From: Prevotella sp.
GTDB taxonomy: Bacteria; Bacteroidota; Bacteroidia; Bacteroidales; Bacteroidaceae
DNA: 41,748 nucleotides
Direction: 5' to 3'
Assembly: GCA_022771265.1 (NCBI GenBank)
Contig: JALFCG010000089.1
Location: 1 to 41,748, forward strand
Notes under the pieces: generated by a model
Seen by the model: only the letters and a program-made list of their open reading frames with translations
Databases searched by the model: none
What the model was told of the DNA's origin: nothing
Shown: positions 26,727 through 35,819 of the stretch, in pieces
How positions within the stretch are numbered: position 1 is the stretch's first letter
How the letters are laid out: each line of letters starts with the position of its first letter
Program-made: the position numbers and the translations under genes

Positions 26727-28532
26727 TTAGTCTTCACTCATGTCTGCCACCATTTTTCTGTACATGCCATACATCCTTTGTCTTGAGATGTAACCCTTGA
26801 GATGGCGGTCGTGGTCAAGTACCGGCAACCAATCTACGTGGGTGTGGTCGAACGCTTTCATCACGTCGGTCATTGGGTCGTCGTCGTTGAGCATTGCAGG
26901 AGGCATGGTCATCAGTTGACGTGCTTTGAAATGGTGGTAAAGCTCAATGCGGAATACCACATGGCGAATCTTCGTTATGTCAATTTCACCCAATAGGCAG
27001 CCAGCCGCATCGACTACAGGTAGAAAACTGTTACGGCTGCGGCTTATCTTGTGCACGATGTCTCCAAGTTCCATGTCTGGGTCAACGGGCATGTAGTTGC
27101 GGTCGATGACGCTGTCAAGGCTCATAAGCGTAAGCACCGCATGGTCGGTATGGTGAGTGATGAGCTGCCCCTTCCTCGCCAGTCGCATTCCATAGATACT
27201 GTGAGGTTCAAACATGTAGATGGTGAGGTATGAACAAACACTCACTATCATCAGCGGCAAAAAGAGACTGTAGCCACCAGTTATCTCTGCAATAAGGAAG
27301 ATGCCCGTAAGAGGAGCATGCATCACTCCTGACATTACCCCTGCCATTCCGAGTAGTGCAAAGTTCTTTTCCGGGACATATACACCTATGTTATATATGT
27401 TCCATAGACGGGCAAAGAAGAAACCGCTGAAACAACCGATGAAAAGACTTGGTGCAAACGTTCCGCCACAACCGCCGCCGCCGTTTGTGGCAGAGGTTGC
27501 AAATACCTTGAGCAACATGACCAACGCGACATAGAGCACAAGGAAGTCGCCGTTGCCCGCAAACAGGGAGTTGCTCATTACACCGTCCCAGTCTGCCTGG
27601 GTCTTGCCGTTAATCAATAGGTTTATCGAACTGTATCCTTCACCGAACAGCGATGGGAAAAGGAATATGAGCAGACTAAGGGTTATACCGCCCATAGCAA
27701 GCTTGACGTAGGGTTTGTCCTTGAATTTTGCGAAGATGTCCTCGCAGAAAGTCATGGTGCGAATGAAGTACAGGCTTATCAATCCGCAAAAGATGCCAAG
27801 CAGGATATTTGCGGGAACGCGTTCCACGAGCCAGTCGCTGTCGAGATGGAATGTGAACAGGGACGTCGATTCAGTGAAGATGTAGGTAAAACAAGTTGCT
27901 GTGACACAGGAGATGAGTATAGGCAGCAGGGAAGCCATCGTAAGGTCAATCATCAGCACTTCAAGGGTGAAGACCAGACCGGCGATGGGCGCCTTAAAGA
28001 TGCCGGCAATGGCACCAGCCGCACCGCAGCCAACGAGAAGCATTAATGTCTTGTTGTCCATATGGAACAACTTCCCGAGATTGGAGCCAATGGCTGAACC
28101 GGTAAGCACTATAGGTGCCTCGGCTCCTACGGAACCTCCGAATCCAATCGTTATGCCGGAAGCTACTACCGACGACCAGCAGTTGTGACCACGGAGTCTG
28201 CTTCTCTTGCTGCTGATTGCATAGAGGATGCGTGTTATACCGTGACTGATATTGTCCTTGACGATATGTCTAACAAACAATGAAGTGAGGAATATTCCCA
28301 CAACGGGATAGATGAGATACAACCAGTTGGCACCGGTTTTGTCGAAAGAACTCGTCAAAAGGATGCCTATCTGATTGATTACACTGTGAAGGAAAAATGC
28401 TGCGACAGCTGAGAAAAAACCTACAAGAAAGGCAAGGAACAGTACAAACGCCCTTTCGCTGACGTGTTCCTCACGCCAACGGCAGAACCTCTTGAATAGT
28501 CCTTCACCCAATTGTTTTTCCGTAGTGTTCAT
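26727..28532 (-). CDS. ClC-family chloride channel/antiporter with C-terminal CBS pair
   Basis: A 601-residue integral membrane protein with about ten hydrophobic segments over residues 25-440. The anion-path motif reads GFGGSVGAEAPIVLTGSAIGS, keeping the gating glutamate (GAEAP instead of the usual GREGP), which suggests an H+/Cl- antiporter rather than a channel. Other signatures are GGGGCGGTFAPSLFIG and MAGVMSGVMHAPLTGIFL. Residues about 470-600 form two CBS domains (SLDSVIDRNYMPVDPDMELGDIV and MTMPPAMLNDDDPMTDVM) that may sense nucleotides. Its start overlaps the tsaC stop by four bases (ATGA). Confidence 0.94.
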   Translation of the reverse strand: MNTTEKQLGEGLFKRFCRWREEHVSERAFVLFLAFLVGFFSAVAAFFLHSVINQIGILLTSSFDKTGANWLYLIYPVVGIFLTSLFVRHIVKDNISHGITRILYAISSKRSRLRGHNCWSSVVASGITIGFGGSVGAEAPIVLTGSAIGSNLGKLFHMDNKTLMLLVGCGAAGAIAGIFKAPIAGLVFTLEVLMIDLTMASLLPILISCVTATCFTYIFTESTSLFTFHLDSDWLVERVPANILLGIFCGLISLYFIRTMTFCEDIFAKFKDKPYVKLAMGGITLSLLIFLFPSLFGEGYSSINLLINGKTQADWDGVMSNSLFAGNGDFLVLYVALVMLLKVFATSATNGGGGCGGTFAPSLFIGCFSGFFFARLWNIYNIGVYVPEKNFALLGMAGVMSGVMHAPLTGIFLIAEITGGYSLFLPLMIVSVCSYLTIYMFEPHSIYGMRLARKGQLITHHTDHAVLTLMSLDSVIDRNYMPVDPDMELGDIVHKISRSRNSFLPVVDAAGCLLGEIDITKIRHVVFRIELYHHFKARQLMTMPPAMLNDDDPMTDVMKAFDHTHVDWLPVLDHDRHLKGYISRQRMYGMYRKMVADMSED

Positions 28533-29098
28533 TTCCTAATAATCTCCACTTCTCCTCCAAGGCCGAGCCTGATGATGCTTGACGGCTTGTGAGGCTTGTG
28601 CTCCTGCCGGCGCGTCCAACATACATAGTCAACGGCGTTGATGATTTCTTCCGATATGTCACAGTAGTTTTGTGCTGTTGGTTCGCCCGAGATGTTTGCC
28701 GAGGTGGAGACTATGGCTTTCTGAAATCTGTAGCATAACTCCTTGGAAAACGCCTCGTTCGTGATGCGTAAGGCTATGCTGCCGTCCTCGGCTATAAGGT
28801 TTGGGGCAAGGTTGACAGCTCCGTCAAGGATGACCGTCGTCGGCTTGTCAACGCAGTCTAGTAGTTCCCATGCTACTGATGGCACCTGTCGCACGTAACG
28901 TTGTAGGCGTGCGTCACTGTCAACGAGACAAATAAGTGCCTTTGAATCTTCTCGACGCTTGATATCATATACGCGTGCAACTGCCTCGGTGTTGGTAGCA
29001 TCGCAGCCGATGCCCCACACCGTGTCTGTAGGGTAGAGTATTATTCCTCCCTTTCTCATTACCTCAACGGCATTCTTTATGTCTTCTTCAATTTTCAT
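28529..29098 (-). CDS. tsaC: L-threonylcarbamoyladenylate synthase (TsaC/Sua5/YrdC family)
   Basis: It makes the activated intermediate for the t6A modification of ANN-decoding tRNAs. It has 189 residues, a single YrdC domain without the Sua5 extension. The signature ILYPTDTVWGIGCDATN is near residue 20, followed by KRREDSKAL, and STSANISGEPTA carries the binding loop. Four-base overlap with clc and a 9-base gap after prfC place it in the long minus-strand operon, next to other translation genes. Confidence 0.94.
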   Translation of the reverse strand: MKIEEDIKNAVEVMRKGGIILYPTDTVWGIGCDATNTEAVARVYDIKRREDSKALICLVDSDARLQRYVRQVPSVAWELLDCVDKPTTVILDGAVNLAPNLIAEDGSIALRITNEAFSKELCYRFQKAIVSTSANISGEPTAQNYCDISEEIINAVDYVCWTRRQEHKPHKPSSIIRLGLGGEVEIIRK

Positions 29099-29107
29099 TG
29101 TATTTTT

Positions 29108-30676
29108 TCAAAACTCACTCGTGAAATGGAACTTAATGTGCTTAAAATCCTCTTGAGCCATGCTCAGCACATAACCGCTGTCGGCAAGGAACACGTCGCG
29201 TCCATCCTTGTCTTTTGCCATGTACTGATATTTGCGTTTCTTGAAGTTCTCGAGTTCTGTCTCGTCGTCACTTTCTATCCAGCAAGCTTTGTAAAGATGG
29301 ACAGGTTCCCAACGGCACTTGGCGTTATACTCGTTTTCAAGACGGTACTGTATGACCTCAAACTGCAGCTGGCCCACGGTGCCGACAATTTTTCGTCCGT
29401 TGAACTGATTGACAAACAACTGTGCTACACCTTCATCCATTAGTTGGTCGATGCCTTTCTGAAGCTGTTTCGCTTTCATCGGGTCGTCGTTTTCAATATA
29501 TTTGAACAGTTCCGGGGAGAAACTTGGCAGGCCGCGGAAATGGAGTTGCTCGCCGTCGGTCAGTGTGTCTCCAATCTTGAACATCCCGTTGTCAGGCAGG
29601 CCGACAATGTCGCCAGGCCATGCTTCGTCGATGGTGCTCTTTCGCTGTGCCATGAACTGTGTAGGCGATGAAAAACGCACGGTCTTTCCTTGACGCACAT
29701 GCAGATATGGTTTGTTACGCTCAAACTTTCCGCTGCATACCTTGCAGAATGCGATACATGAACGGTGGTTGGGATCGATGTTTGCGGTAATCTTGAAGAT
29801 GAAGCCTGTGAACTTTGGCTCTTCAGGTGATACCATGCGCTCCTCCGCTTTCGTTGGACGTGGACTTGGCGCAATCTCAACAAAGCAGTTCAGCAATTCC
29901 TGTACGCCGAAGTTGTTCAAGGCAGAGCCAAAGAACACTGGTGCCACCTCTGCCTGACGATAACTCTCGACATCAAACTCTGCATACACTCCGTCAACAA
30001 GTTCGAGATCTTCCCTTAGTTTAGCTGCATCGGTCTCTCCTACGTGAGCCTCAAGTTCTTCACTGTCGATGTTCACCTCCACCTTTTCCGTCACTCTTTG
30101 TTTGTCAGGGGTGAAAAGGTCGAGTTTGTTTTCATATATATTATATACGCCCTTGAATTTCTGGCCTTGGTTGATGGGCCAGCTCAGTGGACGAACCTTT
30201 ATCTCCAGTTCTTTCTCTAACTCGTCAAGCAGGTCAAATGGGTCACGGCCCTCACGGTCCATCTTGTTGATGAAAATAATTACCGGTGTATTTCTCATGC
30301 GACACACGGTCATCAGCTTGCGTGTTTGGGTCTCAACACCTTTTGCTCCGTCCACAACGATGATGGCCGAATCTACGGCAGTCAACGTGCGGAAGGTGTC
30401 CTCGGCGAAGTCCTGGTGACCCGGAGTGTCAAGAATGTTGACCTTATAGTCATTGTAGTCAAATTCCATGACCGATGTCGATACGGAGATACCGCGTTGT
30501 TTTTCAATATCCATCCAGTCAGAAGTGGCAGTCTTTCTTATTTTGTTGCTTTTCACGGCACCCGCCACCTGTATCTGACCACCGAAGAGCAGGAATTTTT
30601 CAGTCAGAGTGGTTTTTCCTGCGTCAGGATGGGAAATAATCGCAAAAGTTCTTCTTCTTTCAATCTCTTTATTCAC
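29108..30676 (-). CDS. prfC: Peptide chain release factor 3
   Basis: A GTPase that recycles RF1/RF2 after termination. It has 522 residues, as in E. coli. G1 is [19 protein letters not shown], the switch region is [16 protein letters not shown]3 is DTPGHQDF and G4 is NKMDREG. RF3-specific sequence follows ([13 protein letters not shown] and later [21 protein letters not shown]). It is located between rfbD (22 bases upstream) and tsaC. Confidence 0.97.
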   Translation of the reverse strand: MNKEIERRRTFAIISHPDAGKTTLTEKFLLFGGQIQVAGAVKSNKIRKTATSDWMDIEKQRGISVSTSVMEFDYNDYKVNILDTPGHQDFAEDTFRTLTAVDSAIIVVDGAKGVETQTRKLMTVCRMRNTPVIIFINKMDREGRDPFDLLDELEKELEIKVRPLSWPINQGQKFKGVYNIYENKLDLFTPDKQRVTEKVEVNIDSEELEAHVGETDAAKLREDLELVDGVYAEFDVESYRQAEVAPVFFGSALNNFGVQELLNCFVEIAPSPRPTKAEERMVSPEEPKFTGFIFKITANIDPNHRSCIAFCKVCSGKFERNKPYLHVRQGKTVRFSSPTQFMAQRKSTIDEAWPGDIVGLPDNGMFKIGDTLTDGEQLHFRGLPSFSPELFKYIENDDPMKAKQLQKGIDQLMDEGVAQLFVNQFNGRKIVGTVGQLQFEVIQYRLENEYNAKCRWEPVHLYKACWIESDDETELENFKKRKYQYMAKDKDGRDVFLADSGYVLSMAQEDFKHIKFHFTSEF

Positions 30677-30698
30677 TATCTTTCAATTTTTCAATTTT

Positions 30699-31553
30699 CT
30701 AATAATTCATTTTTTTTATGCATTCCCTTAACGACTCTTCCCAATAAGGGATGTCTATGCTGTAAGTCGTCTTTATCTTTGTCTTGTCGAGCACACTGTA
30801 GTGCGGACGGTTTGCTGGAGTGGGATATTCCGAAGTGTGAAGCGGGCGAACCCGGCAATTGGTTATGCCTGCAACGCGGTGTATTGCTTTGGCAAAATCA
30901 TACCAGCTGATTGCACCCTCGTTGGTAAAGTGGTAAACGCCGGGGACAATACCCTTGTTAATAACTGCCATGATGGCTTCAGCAAGGTCTCCTGCATATG
31001 TCGGTGTGCCTATTTGGTCAAAAATGACACCCAATTCCTCTTTTTCCTTTCCAAGGCGGATCATGGTCTTGACAAAGTTGTTGCCGTGTGGGCTGTAAAG
31101 CCATGCCGTGCGTATTATCATCGTGTGTTGGCAGAACTTCTGCACTCCCAGTTCCCCTGCAAGCTTTGTACTGCCATATACACTGTTAGGCGAAGGCGTG
31201 TCGTCCTCGACGTATGGTTTGAAGGCGTTGCCGTTGAATACGTAGTCGGTGGAAATGTGTATCATCCATCCTCCTCTCTTTTCAATTGCTGCAGCAAGAT
31301 AGGCGGGGGCAATTGTATTGAGAGTGGTGCACAGTTCCTTGCTGTCTTCTGCCTTGTCAACAGCAGTGAAGGCGGCACAGTTGACAATGCCGTCAATCTC
31401 GTGGCGTGCGACATAGTCAGCTGTTGCCAGCTGGTTTGTTATGTCCAGTTCTGCAACATCAGTATTAAAAAAATGATGTTGCGGATAATTCTTTTCCAGC
31501 GATTGGATTTCTTTCCCAAGCTGGCCATCGCATCCTGTGATAAGTATATTCAT
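30699..31553 (-). CDS. rfbD: dTDP-4-dehydrorhamnose reductase
   Basis: The last enzyme of dTDP-L-rhamnose synthesis, reducing dTDP-4-keto-rhamnose. It has 284 residues. The NAD(P)-binding loop is ITGCDGQLGKEI at the N-terminus, with ISTDYVFNG and the catalytic YGSTKLAGE (YxxxK). The C-terminal substrate region has RPHYSVLDKTKI. It lies in a mixed housekeeping operon far from rfbA (10420); rfbB and rfbC are not in the window. Confidence 0.95.
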   Translation of the reverse strand: MNILITGCDGQLGKEIQSLEKNYPQHHFFNTDVAELDITNQLATADYVARHEIDGIVNCAAFTAVDKAEDSKELCTTLNTIAPAYLAAAIEKRGGWMIHISTDYVFNGNAFKPYVEDDTPSPNSVYGSTKLAGELGVQKFCQHTMIIRTAWLYSPHGNNFVKTMIRLGKEKEELGVIFDQIGTPTYAGDLAEAIMAVINKGIVPGVYHFTNEGAISWYDFAKAIHRVAGITNCRVRPLHTSEYPTPANRPHYSVLDKTKIKTTYSIDIPYWEESLRECIKKMNY

Positions 31554-31573
31554 AATAATTCAATCTTCAACGT

Positions 31574-32122
31574 TTAATCTTCAAATTTCAATCCTTCTCT
31601 CTTCTCCTTGAAATAGTAGTCGTTGAGCATGCCAATAAGAGTAGTAATCTCTTTTACTGCATGAGCGGTATCCGGACTTATTGCTTTCTTTTGGAGACGA
31701 AGCATCATCATGCCGTACAGAGAGTTGAAACAAGTCTCTATTTCGTTCTCTTCCTTGTTAGCCCCGCGGTTGCGAAGTTCAACGATATAGGGCAGTACCT
31801 TGTAGTATTCCGATGTGTAAAATGGAAATTTCGTGCTACCGAGGAGCTGGGCATGAAGGTCTTCAAGCATCTGTAAGGTAGTCTTGTTGATTTGCAGGTG
31901 TCCTTTCTCTCGGCAACCTTCCTCGTTCATCATCCTCAATAGATTGCCGAACCAGTCGGCTTCTTCCTCTTTCTGCTCGTCGGTATAGTCGAACTTTTCG
32001 ATATACTCACGCCGTATTCTTGACAACGAGCAGCCGAATGCCCTGATGGTGTCTTCGACCTGCCACATATATAATATGTATTCTGCAATGTTGCTGTTGC
32101 GTAATTCCTGTGCTATAAACAT
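31574..32122 (-). CDS. DUF4924 family protein
   Basis: A 182-residue cytosolic, helix-rich protein that I recognise as a Bacteroidota-specific family of unknown function. Typical parts are the start MFIAQELRNSNIAEYILYMWQ, the LPYIVELRNRG segment and the C-terminal ITTLIGMLNDYY. It has no catalytic motif, signal or membrane span. It is second in the minus-strand operon, between the LysE-type exporter (12 bases) and rfbD (20 bases). Confidence 0.85.
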   Translation of the reverse strand: MFIAQELRNSNIAEYILYMWQVEDTIRAFGCSLSRIRREYIEKFDYTDEQKEEEADWFGNLLRMMNEEGCREKGHLQINKTTLQMLEDLHAQLLGSTKFPFYTSEYYKVLPYIVELRNRGANKEENEIETCFNSLYGMMMLRLQKKAISPDTAHAVKEITTLIGMLNDYYFKEKREGLKFED

Positions 32123-32134
32123 GATTAGAAAGTG

Positions 32135-32803
32135 TTATTTGAAAAAGCGGTAAAGGTTGGTCACTGTACCCAGGAACATGATGACTGAGCATAGGACGAC
32201 GATAGAACCGATGACCTGATTGATAATCTTGATACCGTTGGCGTCAAACTTTCCGCGAATCTTGTCGATAAGCCATGTCAGCCCGAACCACCACAGTAAA
32301 GCTCCGAATACAATACTGAGGAAACCAACGACCATCTCGAACGGATGGTTTGGCATCACGAAAGCAAACTGTGCATAACATGCCAGAAACAAGAAAATGA
32401 TGAGCGGATTGGAGAACGTGACAAGAAAAGCTGTCATTCCATTATGGAACAACGTTCCCTTGCCGTTACCTGAATTATGAATTTTCTTTGTCGGGTCTGA
32501 CTTGTATGTGTATAGTCCAAAAGCCAGAAGCATGATACTTCCAACAATCTGCAAATACATCTTTGTCTGCTGGTTGCTCAACACATCCATCACGTAACTC
32601 ATACCATATCCGGTGACAGCAGCATAAATGATGTCACTAAGTACAGCTCCGATGCCTGTGATAAACCCATACCATCTGCCTTTGTTCAGCGTTCGCTGCA
32701 CACAAAGCACACCCACGGGTCCCATCGGCGCCGATGCAATGATTCCAATTAACATCCCCTTGGAGATGAAATTCAATATGTCTATATGTATCTGAAACGG
32801 CAT
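32135..32803 (-). CDS. LysE-family transporter
   Basis: A 222-residue membrane protein with about six hydrophobic segments. The family motif lies in the first span, IGIIASAPMGPVGVLCVQRTLNKG, with the conserved Pro-Met-Gly-Pro, followed by a second motif GAVLSDIIYAAVTGYG. LysE/RhtB proteins export amino acids or related small molecules; the substrate cannot be inferred here. It is the first gene of the ten-gene run. A weak CAATTTTG (32812-32819 on the minus strand) is the only promoter-like element and lies very near the start. Confidence 0.88.
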   Translation of the reverse strand: MPFQIHIDILNFISKGMLIGIIASAPMGPVGVLCVQRTLNKGRWYGFITGIGAVLSDIIYAAVTGYGMSYVMDVLSNQQTKMYLQIVGSIMLLAFGLYTYKSDPTKKIHNSGNGKGTLFHNGMTAFLVTFSNPLIIFLFLACYAQFAFVMPNHPFEMVVGFLSIVFGALLWWFGLTWLIDKIRGKFDANGIKIINQVIGSIVVLCSVIMFLGTVTNLYRFFK

Positions 32804-32859
32804 AGCGAGTGCAAAATTGCAAATTTTTTAGTAAACGAGCAAGTTTTTTGCCTAAAATT

Positions 32860-32890
32860 TTTGATTATCCGCATATTTTTCCTAACTTTG
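32860..32890 (+). promoter_or_regulatory. Promoter for the ROK kinase gene
   Basis: TTTG at 32860-32863 and TAACTTTG at 32883-32890 are separated by 19 bases, an exact match to the Bacteroidota consensus. The start codon is at 32933. Confidence 0.75.
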
Positions 32891-32932
32891 CGCACAAAAT
32901 CGTAGAACTATAATAAATATTTAAGTCAAATA

Positions 32933-33913
32933 ATGAACGCGCAACCTATTATGAAGCCGTACGTAATCGGCTTGGATCTGGGAGGTACCAACTCAGTATT
33001 CGGAATTGTGGATAGCCGCGGTGACATCAAAGCCACTACAGCCATCAAGACACAAAGTTACGACAATGTAGAGGATTACGTTAATGCCTCTATTGATGCA
33101 TTGCAGATTATTATTGATCAAGTGGGTGGCATTGAAAAGATAAAAGCCATGGGTATTGGTGCTCCTAATGCCAATTACTATACAGGATGCATAGAGCATG
33201 CACCTAACCTCGTGTGGGGAAAGGGTGTTGTGCCATTGGCAAAAATGTTCAGCGACAAACTCGGAATACCAGTTGCAATGACCAACGACGCAAACGCTGC
33301 TGCCATTGGTGAGATGGCGTATGGAGTGGCAAGAGGAATGAAAAACTTCATCGTCATCACTCTCGGTACAGGCGTAGGCTCTGGTATCGTGATCAACGGA
33401 CAACTCGTTTATGGTAGCGACGGTATGGCTGGTGAACTTGGTCACGTGACAATGGTTAGAGGTGAAGAGGGACGAATTTGCGGATGCGGACGTACAGGAT
33501 GCCTCGAAGCTTATTGCTCGGCAACAGGTGTGGCACGCACTGCACGTGAAATACTCTCAAAAAGCGACGAGCCTTCATTGCTCCGTGAGATGAATCCTGA
33601 GGAAATAACATCACTCGACGTAAGTATTGCTGCAGGAAAGGGCGACAAGATTGCTAATGATATATTCAAGTTCACGGGAAAAATGCTCGGCGAGGCTTGT
33701 TGTGACTTTGCTGCTTTCAGTAGCCCAGAGGCTTTTATCTTCTTCGGTGGATTGGTAAAGGCCGGTGATCTCATCATGAACCCAATCAAGGAGGCGTACG
33801 ACGCACACGTACAAAAAATATTCAAGGGTAAGGCCCAATTCCTCGTTAGCGGACTTGACGGCGCTTCTGCTGCTGTCCTCGGCGCAAGTGCCATCGGATG
33901 GGATATACAATAA
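32933..33913 (+). CDS. ROK-family sugar kinase (glucokinase-like)
   Basis: A 326-residue cytosolic kinase, probably glucokinase. The ATP motif is IGLDLGGTNSVFGIVD. The catalytic Asp is in TNDANAAAIGE, ITLGTGVGSGIV follows, and the substrate Glu/His is in GELGHVT. The ROK zinc motif CGCGRTGCLEAYCS is complete. ROK kinases act on hexoses; glucose is the common default in Bacteroidota. The start may be at 32933 or at the in-frame ATG at 32951. It has its own strong promoter and a terminator shared with the regulator gene on the other strand. Confidence 0.92.
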   Translation: MNAQPIMKPYVIGLDLGGTNSVFGIVDSRGDIKATTAIKTQSYDNVEDYVNASIDALQIIIDQVGGIEKIKAMGIGAPNANYYTGCIEHAPNLVWGKGVVPLAKMFSDKLGIPVAMTNDANAAAIGEMAYGVARGMKNFIVITLGTGVGSGIVINGQLVYGSDGMAGELGHVTMVRGEEGRICGCGRTGCLEAYCSATGVARTAREILSKSDEPSLLREMNPEEITSLDVSIAAGKGDKIANDIFKFTGKMLGEACCDFAAFSSPEAFIFFGGLVKAGDLIMNPIKEAYDAHVQKIFKGKAQFLVSGLDGASAAVLGASAIGWDIQ

Positions 33914-33928
33914 AGAGTAGATAAGTTG

Positions 33929-33982
33929 GCAAGTTGACGAGCTTTAATGTTTATAGAGAGACTCGTTAACTTGTCATTTTTT
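33929..33982. terminator. Bidirectional terminator between the ROK and LuxR genes
   Basis: A 13-base stem with two G-U pairs (GCAAGTTGACGAG, 33929-33941, with CTCGTTAACTTGT, 33962-33974) is followed by CATTTTTT. It lies between convergent genes. Confidence 0.7.
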
Positions 33983-34572
33983 CATATTTTGTTAATGTCA
34001 ACATAACCATGGGTGACAGCATATATGGTAAGTGCCGATACGCTTTTTACGTTTAGTTTTGTCATAATATTCTTACGGTGGGTTACCACGGTTGCAAGAC
34101 CTATGGAGAGCCGGTCGGCAATTTCTTTGTTGATGTAACCCTGCACGACAAGTGCCATCACTTCCGCTTCTCGTTCTGACAGTGTTTGATGACTATCCTT
34201 AAGGCTTGGTAGAGGAGGCATATTACGTCCTCCATGGTGGGCATGTTGCTCAAGTGCGAGAAGCGACTTCAACAATTGTTTCTCCGGAACATTGATGCAG
34301 AGACAATGGAATCCCGTGATTTGCGACACAGAATCATGTGACATGGTAAGTACAATTGTCTTGTTTCTGTTTGCAATGAAAAAACTCCTGTTCTCCAATA
34401 CAACGTTCATAGCAACAAAAAAATGAAAATATGCCTCTGGGTTGTTTGCCTGAAGTTCTGCAAACGAACCGAAGATGTCAACCTGCATTACGGGAATAAT
34501 GTCTTGCAGCAAATTCTTTAGTCCGATAGCGGCAAGCGTGTTGGGGTCGATGATGGAAATGTGTGGGGACAT
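33982..34572 (-). CDS. LuxR-type transcription regulator with degenerate receiver domain
   Basis: A 196-residue protein. The C-terminal 65 residues are a LuxR/NarL DNA-binding domain (TLSEREAEVMALVVQGYINKEIADRL, starting near residue 132, then TVVTHRKNIMTKLNVKS). The N-terminus looks like a receiver (HISIIDPNTLAAIGLKNLL), but the strand where the phosphorylated Asp should be reads FFVAMNVVLE without Asp, so phosphorylation is unlikely. The start is set at 34572. A longer frame to 34641 only translates the heptad repeat (HSSFF-type residues). It follows oadB on the same strand, so it may regulate or be co-transcribed with the decarboxylase genes. Confidence 0.85.
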   Translation of the reverse strand: MSPHISIIDPNTLAAIGLKNLLQDIIPVMQVDIFGSFAELQANNPEAYFHFFVAMNVVLENRSFFIANRNKTIVLTMSHDSVSQITGFHCLCINVPEKQLLKSLLALEQHAHHGGRNMPPLPSLKDSHQTLSEREAEVMALVVQGYINKEIADRLSIGLATVVTHRKNIMTKLNVKSVSALTIYAVTHGYVDINKI

Positions 34573-34578
34573 GTTAAG

Positions 34579-34652
34579 TGAAGAATGAAGAATGAAGAAT
34601 GAAGAGTGAAGAGTGAAGAATGAAGAGTGAACATTCTTCACTCTTCATTCTT
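34579..34652 (-). repeat. TGAAGAR heptad array forming a hairpin between oadB and the LuxR gene
   Basis: On the plus strand seven perfect heptads (TGAAGAA or TGAAGAG) run from 34579 to 34627. The distal part folds on itself: 34602-34622 pairs with 34632-34652 (21 pairs, one G-U) around a 9-base loop. The hairpin starts at the oadB stop codon. It may act as an attenuating or end-protecting structure between oadB and the regulator gene. Confidence 0.75.
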
Positions 34653-35808
34653 AAGACAGGAATCCGAGGAGGGCACCGGCGGCTACTGCCGAGCCGATAA
34701 CACCGGCAACGTTCGGACCCATGGCGTGCATGAGCAGGAAGTTGTGGCGGTCGTATTCCAATCCGAGGTTATTACTGATTCGGGCACTCATAGGCACGGC
34801 TGATACACCGGCATTACCAATGAGCGGATTAATCTTCTTGTCCTTAGGCAAGAACAGGTTCATAAGCTTCACGAAACAAACACCACTGGCTGTGGCTACC
34901 ATGAAGGCACATGCACCAACTACGAAGATGAACAAGGTGTTCAGCGTAAGGAACTCGCTTGCCTGTGTTGAGCAACCTACGGTAAGACCAAGGAGCATCA
35001 CAACGATGTCGTTGAGAGCCGAGCCTGCAGTCTTTGCCAAACGGGTCGTCTTGCCCGACTCTTTCAGAAGGTTTCCGAAGAAAAGCATGCCGAGCAGCGG
35101 CAGACCGGAAGGCACGATGAACGTGGTCAGAAGCAATCCGATGATAGGGAAAAGGATACGCTCAGTTTGACTTACCTGGCGGCTTGGCTTCATCTTTATT
35201 ACGCGCTCTTTCTTTGTGGTGAGCAAACGCATCAATGGCGGCTGAATCAGTGGTACGAGAGCCATGTAAGAGTATGCACACACGGCTATGGCACCCATCA
35301 GGTTAGGACAAAGCTTCGATGACAGGAAGATGGCGGTAGGACCGTCGGCACCACCGATAATTGCGATACCTGCAGCCTGGTTAGGCTCAAATCCGAGAGC
35401 GAGTGCCACCATGTAAGCACCGAAGATACCGAACTGGGCCGAAGCTCCGATGAGCACGAGTTTAGGGTTGGCAATGAGTGCCGAGAAGTCTGTCATGGCA
35501 CCGATGCCAAGGAAGACGAGTGGGGGATACCATCCTTGACGCACACCCTGATAAAAGATGTTGAGCACGGAGTTGTCTTCGTATAAGCCTATTTCGAGTC
35601 CTGCGTCAGCACGGAAAGGAATATTTCCGAGGATGATGCCCAATCCGATAGGAATGAGCAGCAGAGGCTCAAAGTCTTTCTTGATTGCGAGGTAGATAAG
35701 TATGGCTCCCACCACAATCATGATGAGGTTTCCAGCCGTGGCATTGGCAAAGCCAGTGTAGGTAAGAAACTCAGCGAAGTTCTCTGCAATAAATTCTGTG
35801 AATCCCAT
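34651..35808 (-). CDS. Sodium-translocating decarboxylase beta subunit (OadB/MmdB family)
   Basis: A 385-residue, very hydrophobic inner-membrane protein that couples decarboxylation of carboxybiotin to Na+ export. Family features include LGIGAMTDFSALIANPK, the re-entrant GIAIIGGADGPTAIFLSSKL with the Na+-linked Asp, and the conserved end NAGVSAVPMSARISNNLG. In this context (biotin carrier, OadG-like subunit, MutA/B) methylmalonyl-CoA is a more likely substrate than oxaloacetate, by inference. It follows the biotin carrier gene by 11 bases. Confidence 0.93.
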   Translation of the reverse strand: MGFTEFIAENFAEFLTYTGFANATAGNLIMIVVGAILIYLAIKKDFEPLLLIPIGLGIILGNIPFRADAGLEIGLYEDNSVLNIFYQGVRQGWYPPLVFLGIGAMTDFSALIANPKLVLIGASAQFGIFGAYMVALALGFEPNQAAGIAIIGGADGPTAIFLSSKLCPNLMGAIAVCAYSYMALVPLIQPPLMRLLTTKKERVIKMKPSRQVSQTERILFPIIGLLLTTFIVPSGLPLLGMLFFGNLLKESGKTTRLAKTAGSALNDIVVMLLGLTVGCSTQASEFLTLNTLFIFVVGACAFMVATASGVCFVKLMNLFLPKDKKINPLIGNAGVSAVPMSARISNNLGLEYDRHNFLLMHAMGPNVAGVIGSAVAAGALLGFLS

Positions 35809-35819
35809 AATTACTTACT

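Noticed and set aside
30801..31577. A 258-codon plus-strand ORF opposite rfbD.
   Set aside because: It is antisense to a well-supported gene, with no recognisable domain and no start signals.
34579..34627. Could the regular 7-base array be a CRISPR array?
   Set aside because: The units are 7 bases, contiguous and without spacers, and no cas genes are present.
34573..34641. A 23-residue N-terminal extension of the LuxR-type regulator (HSSFF repeats).
   Set aside because: It is the heptad DNA repeat read as protein. The receiver-like fold starts at MSPHISIID.
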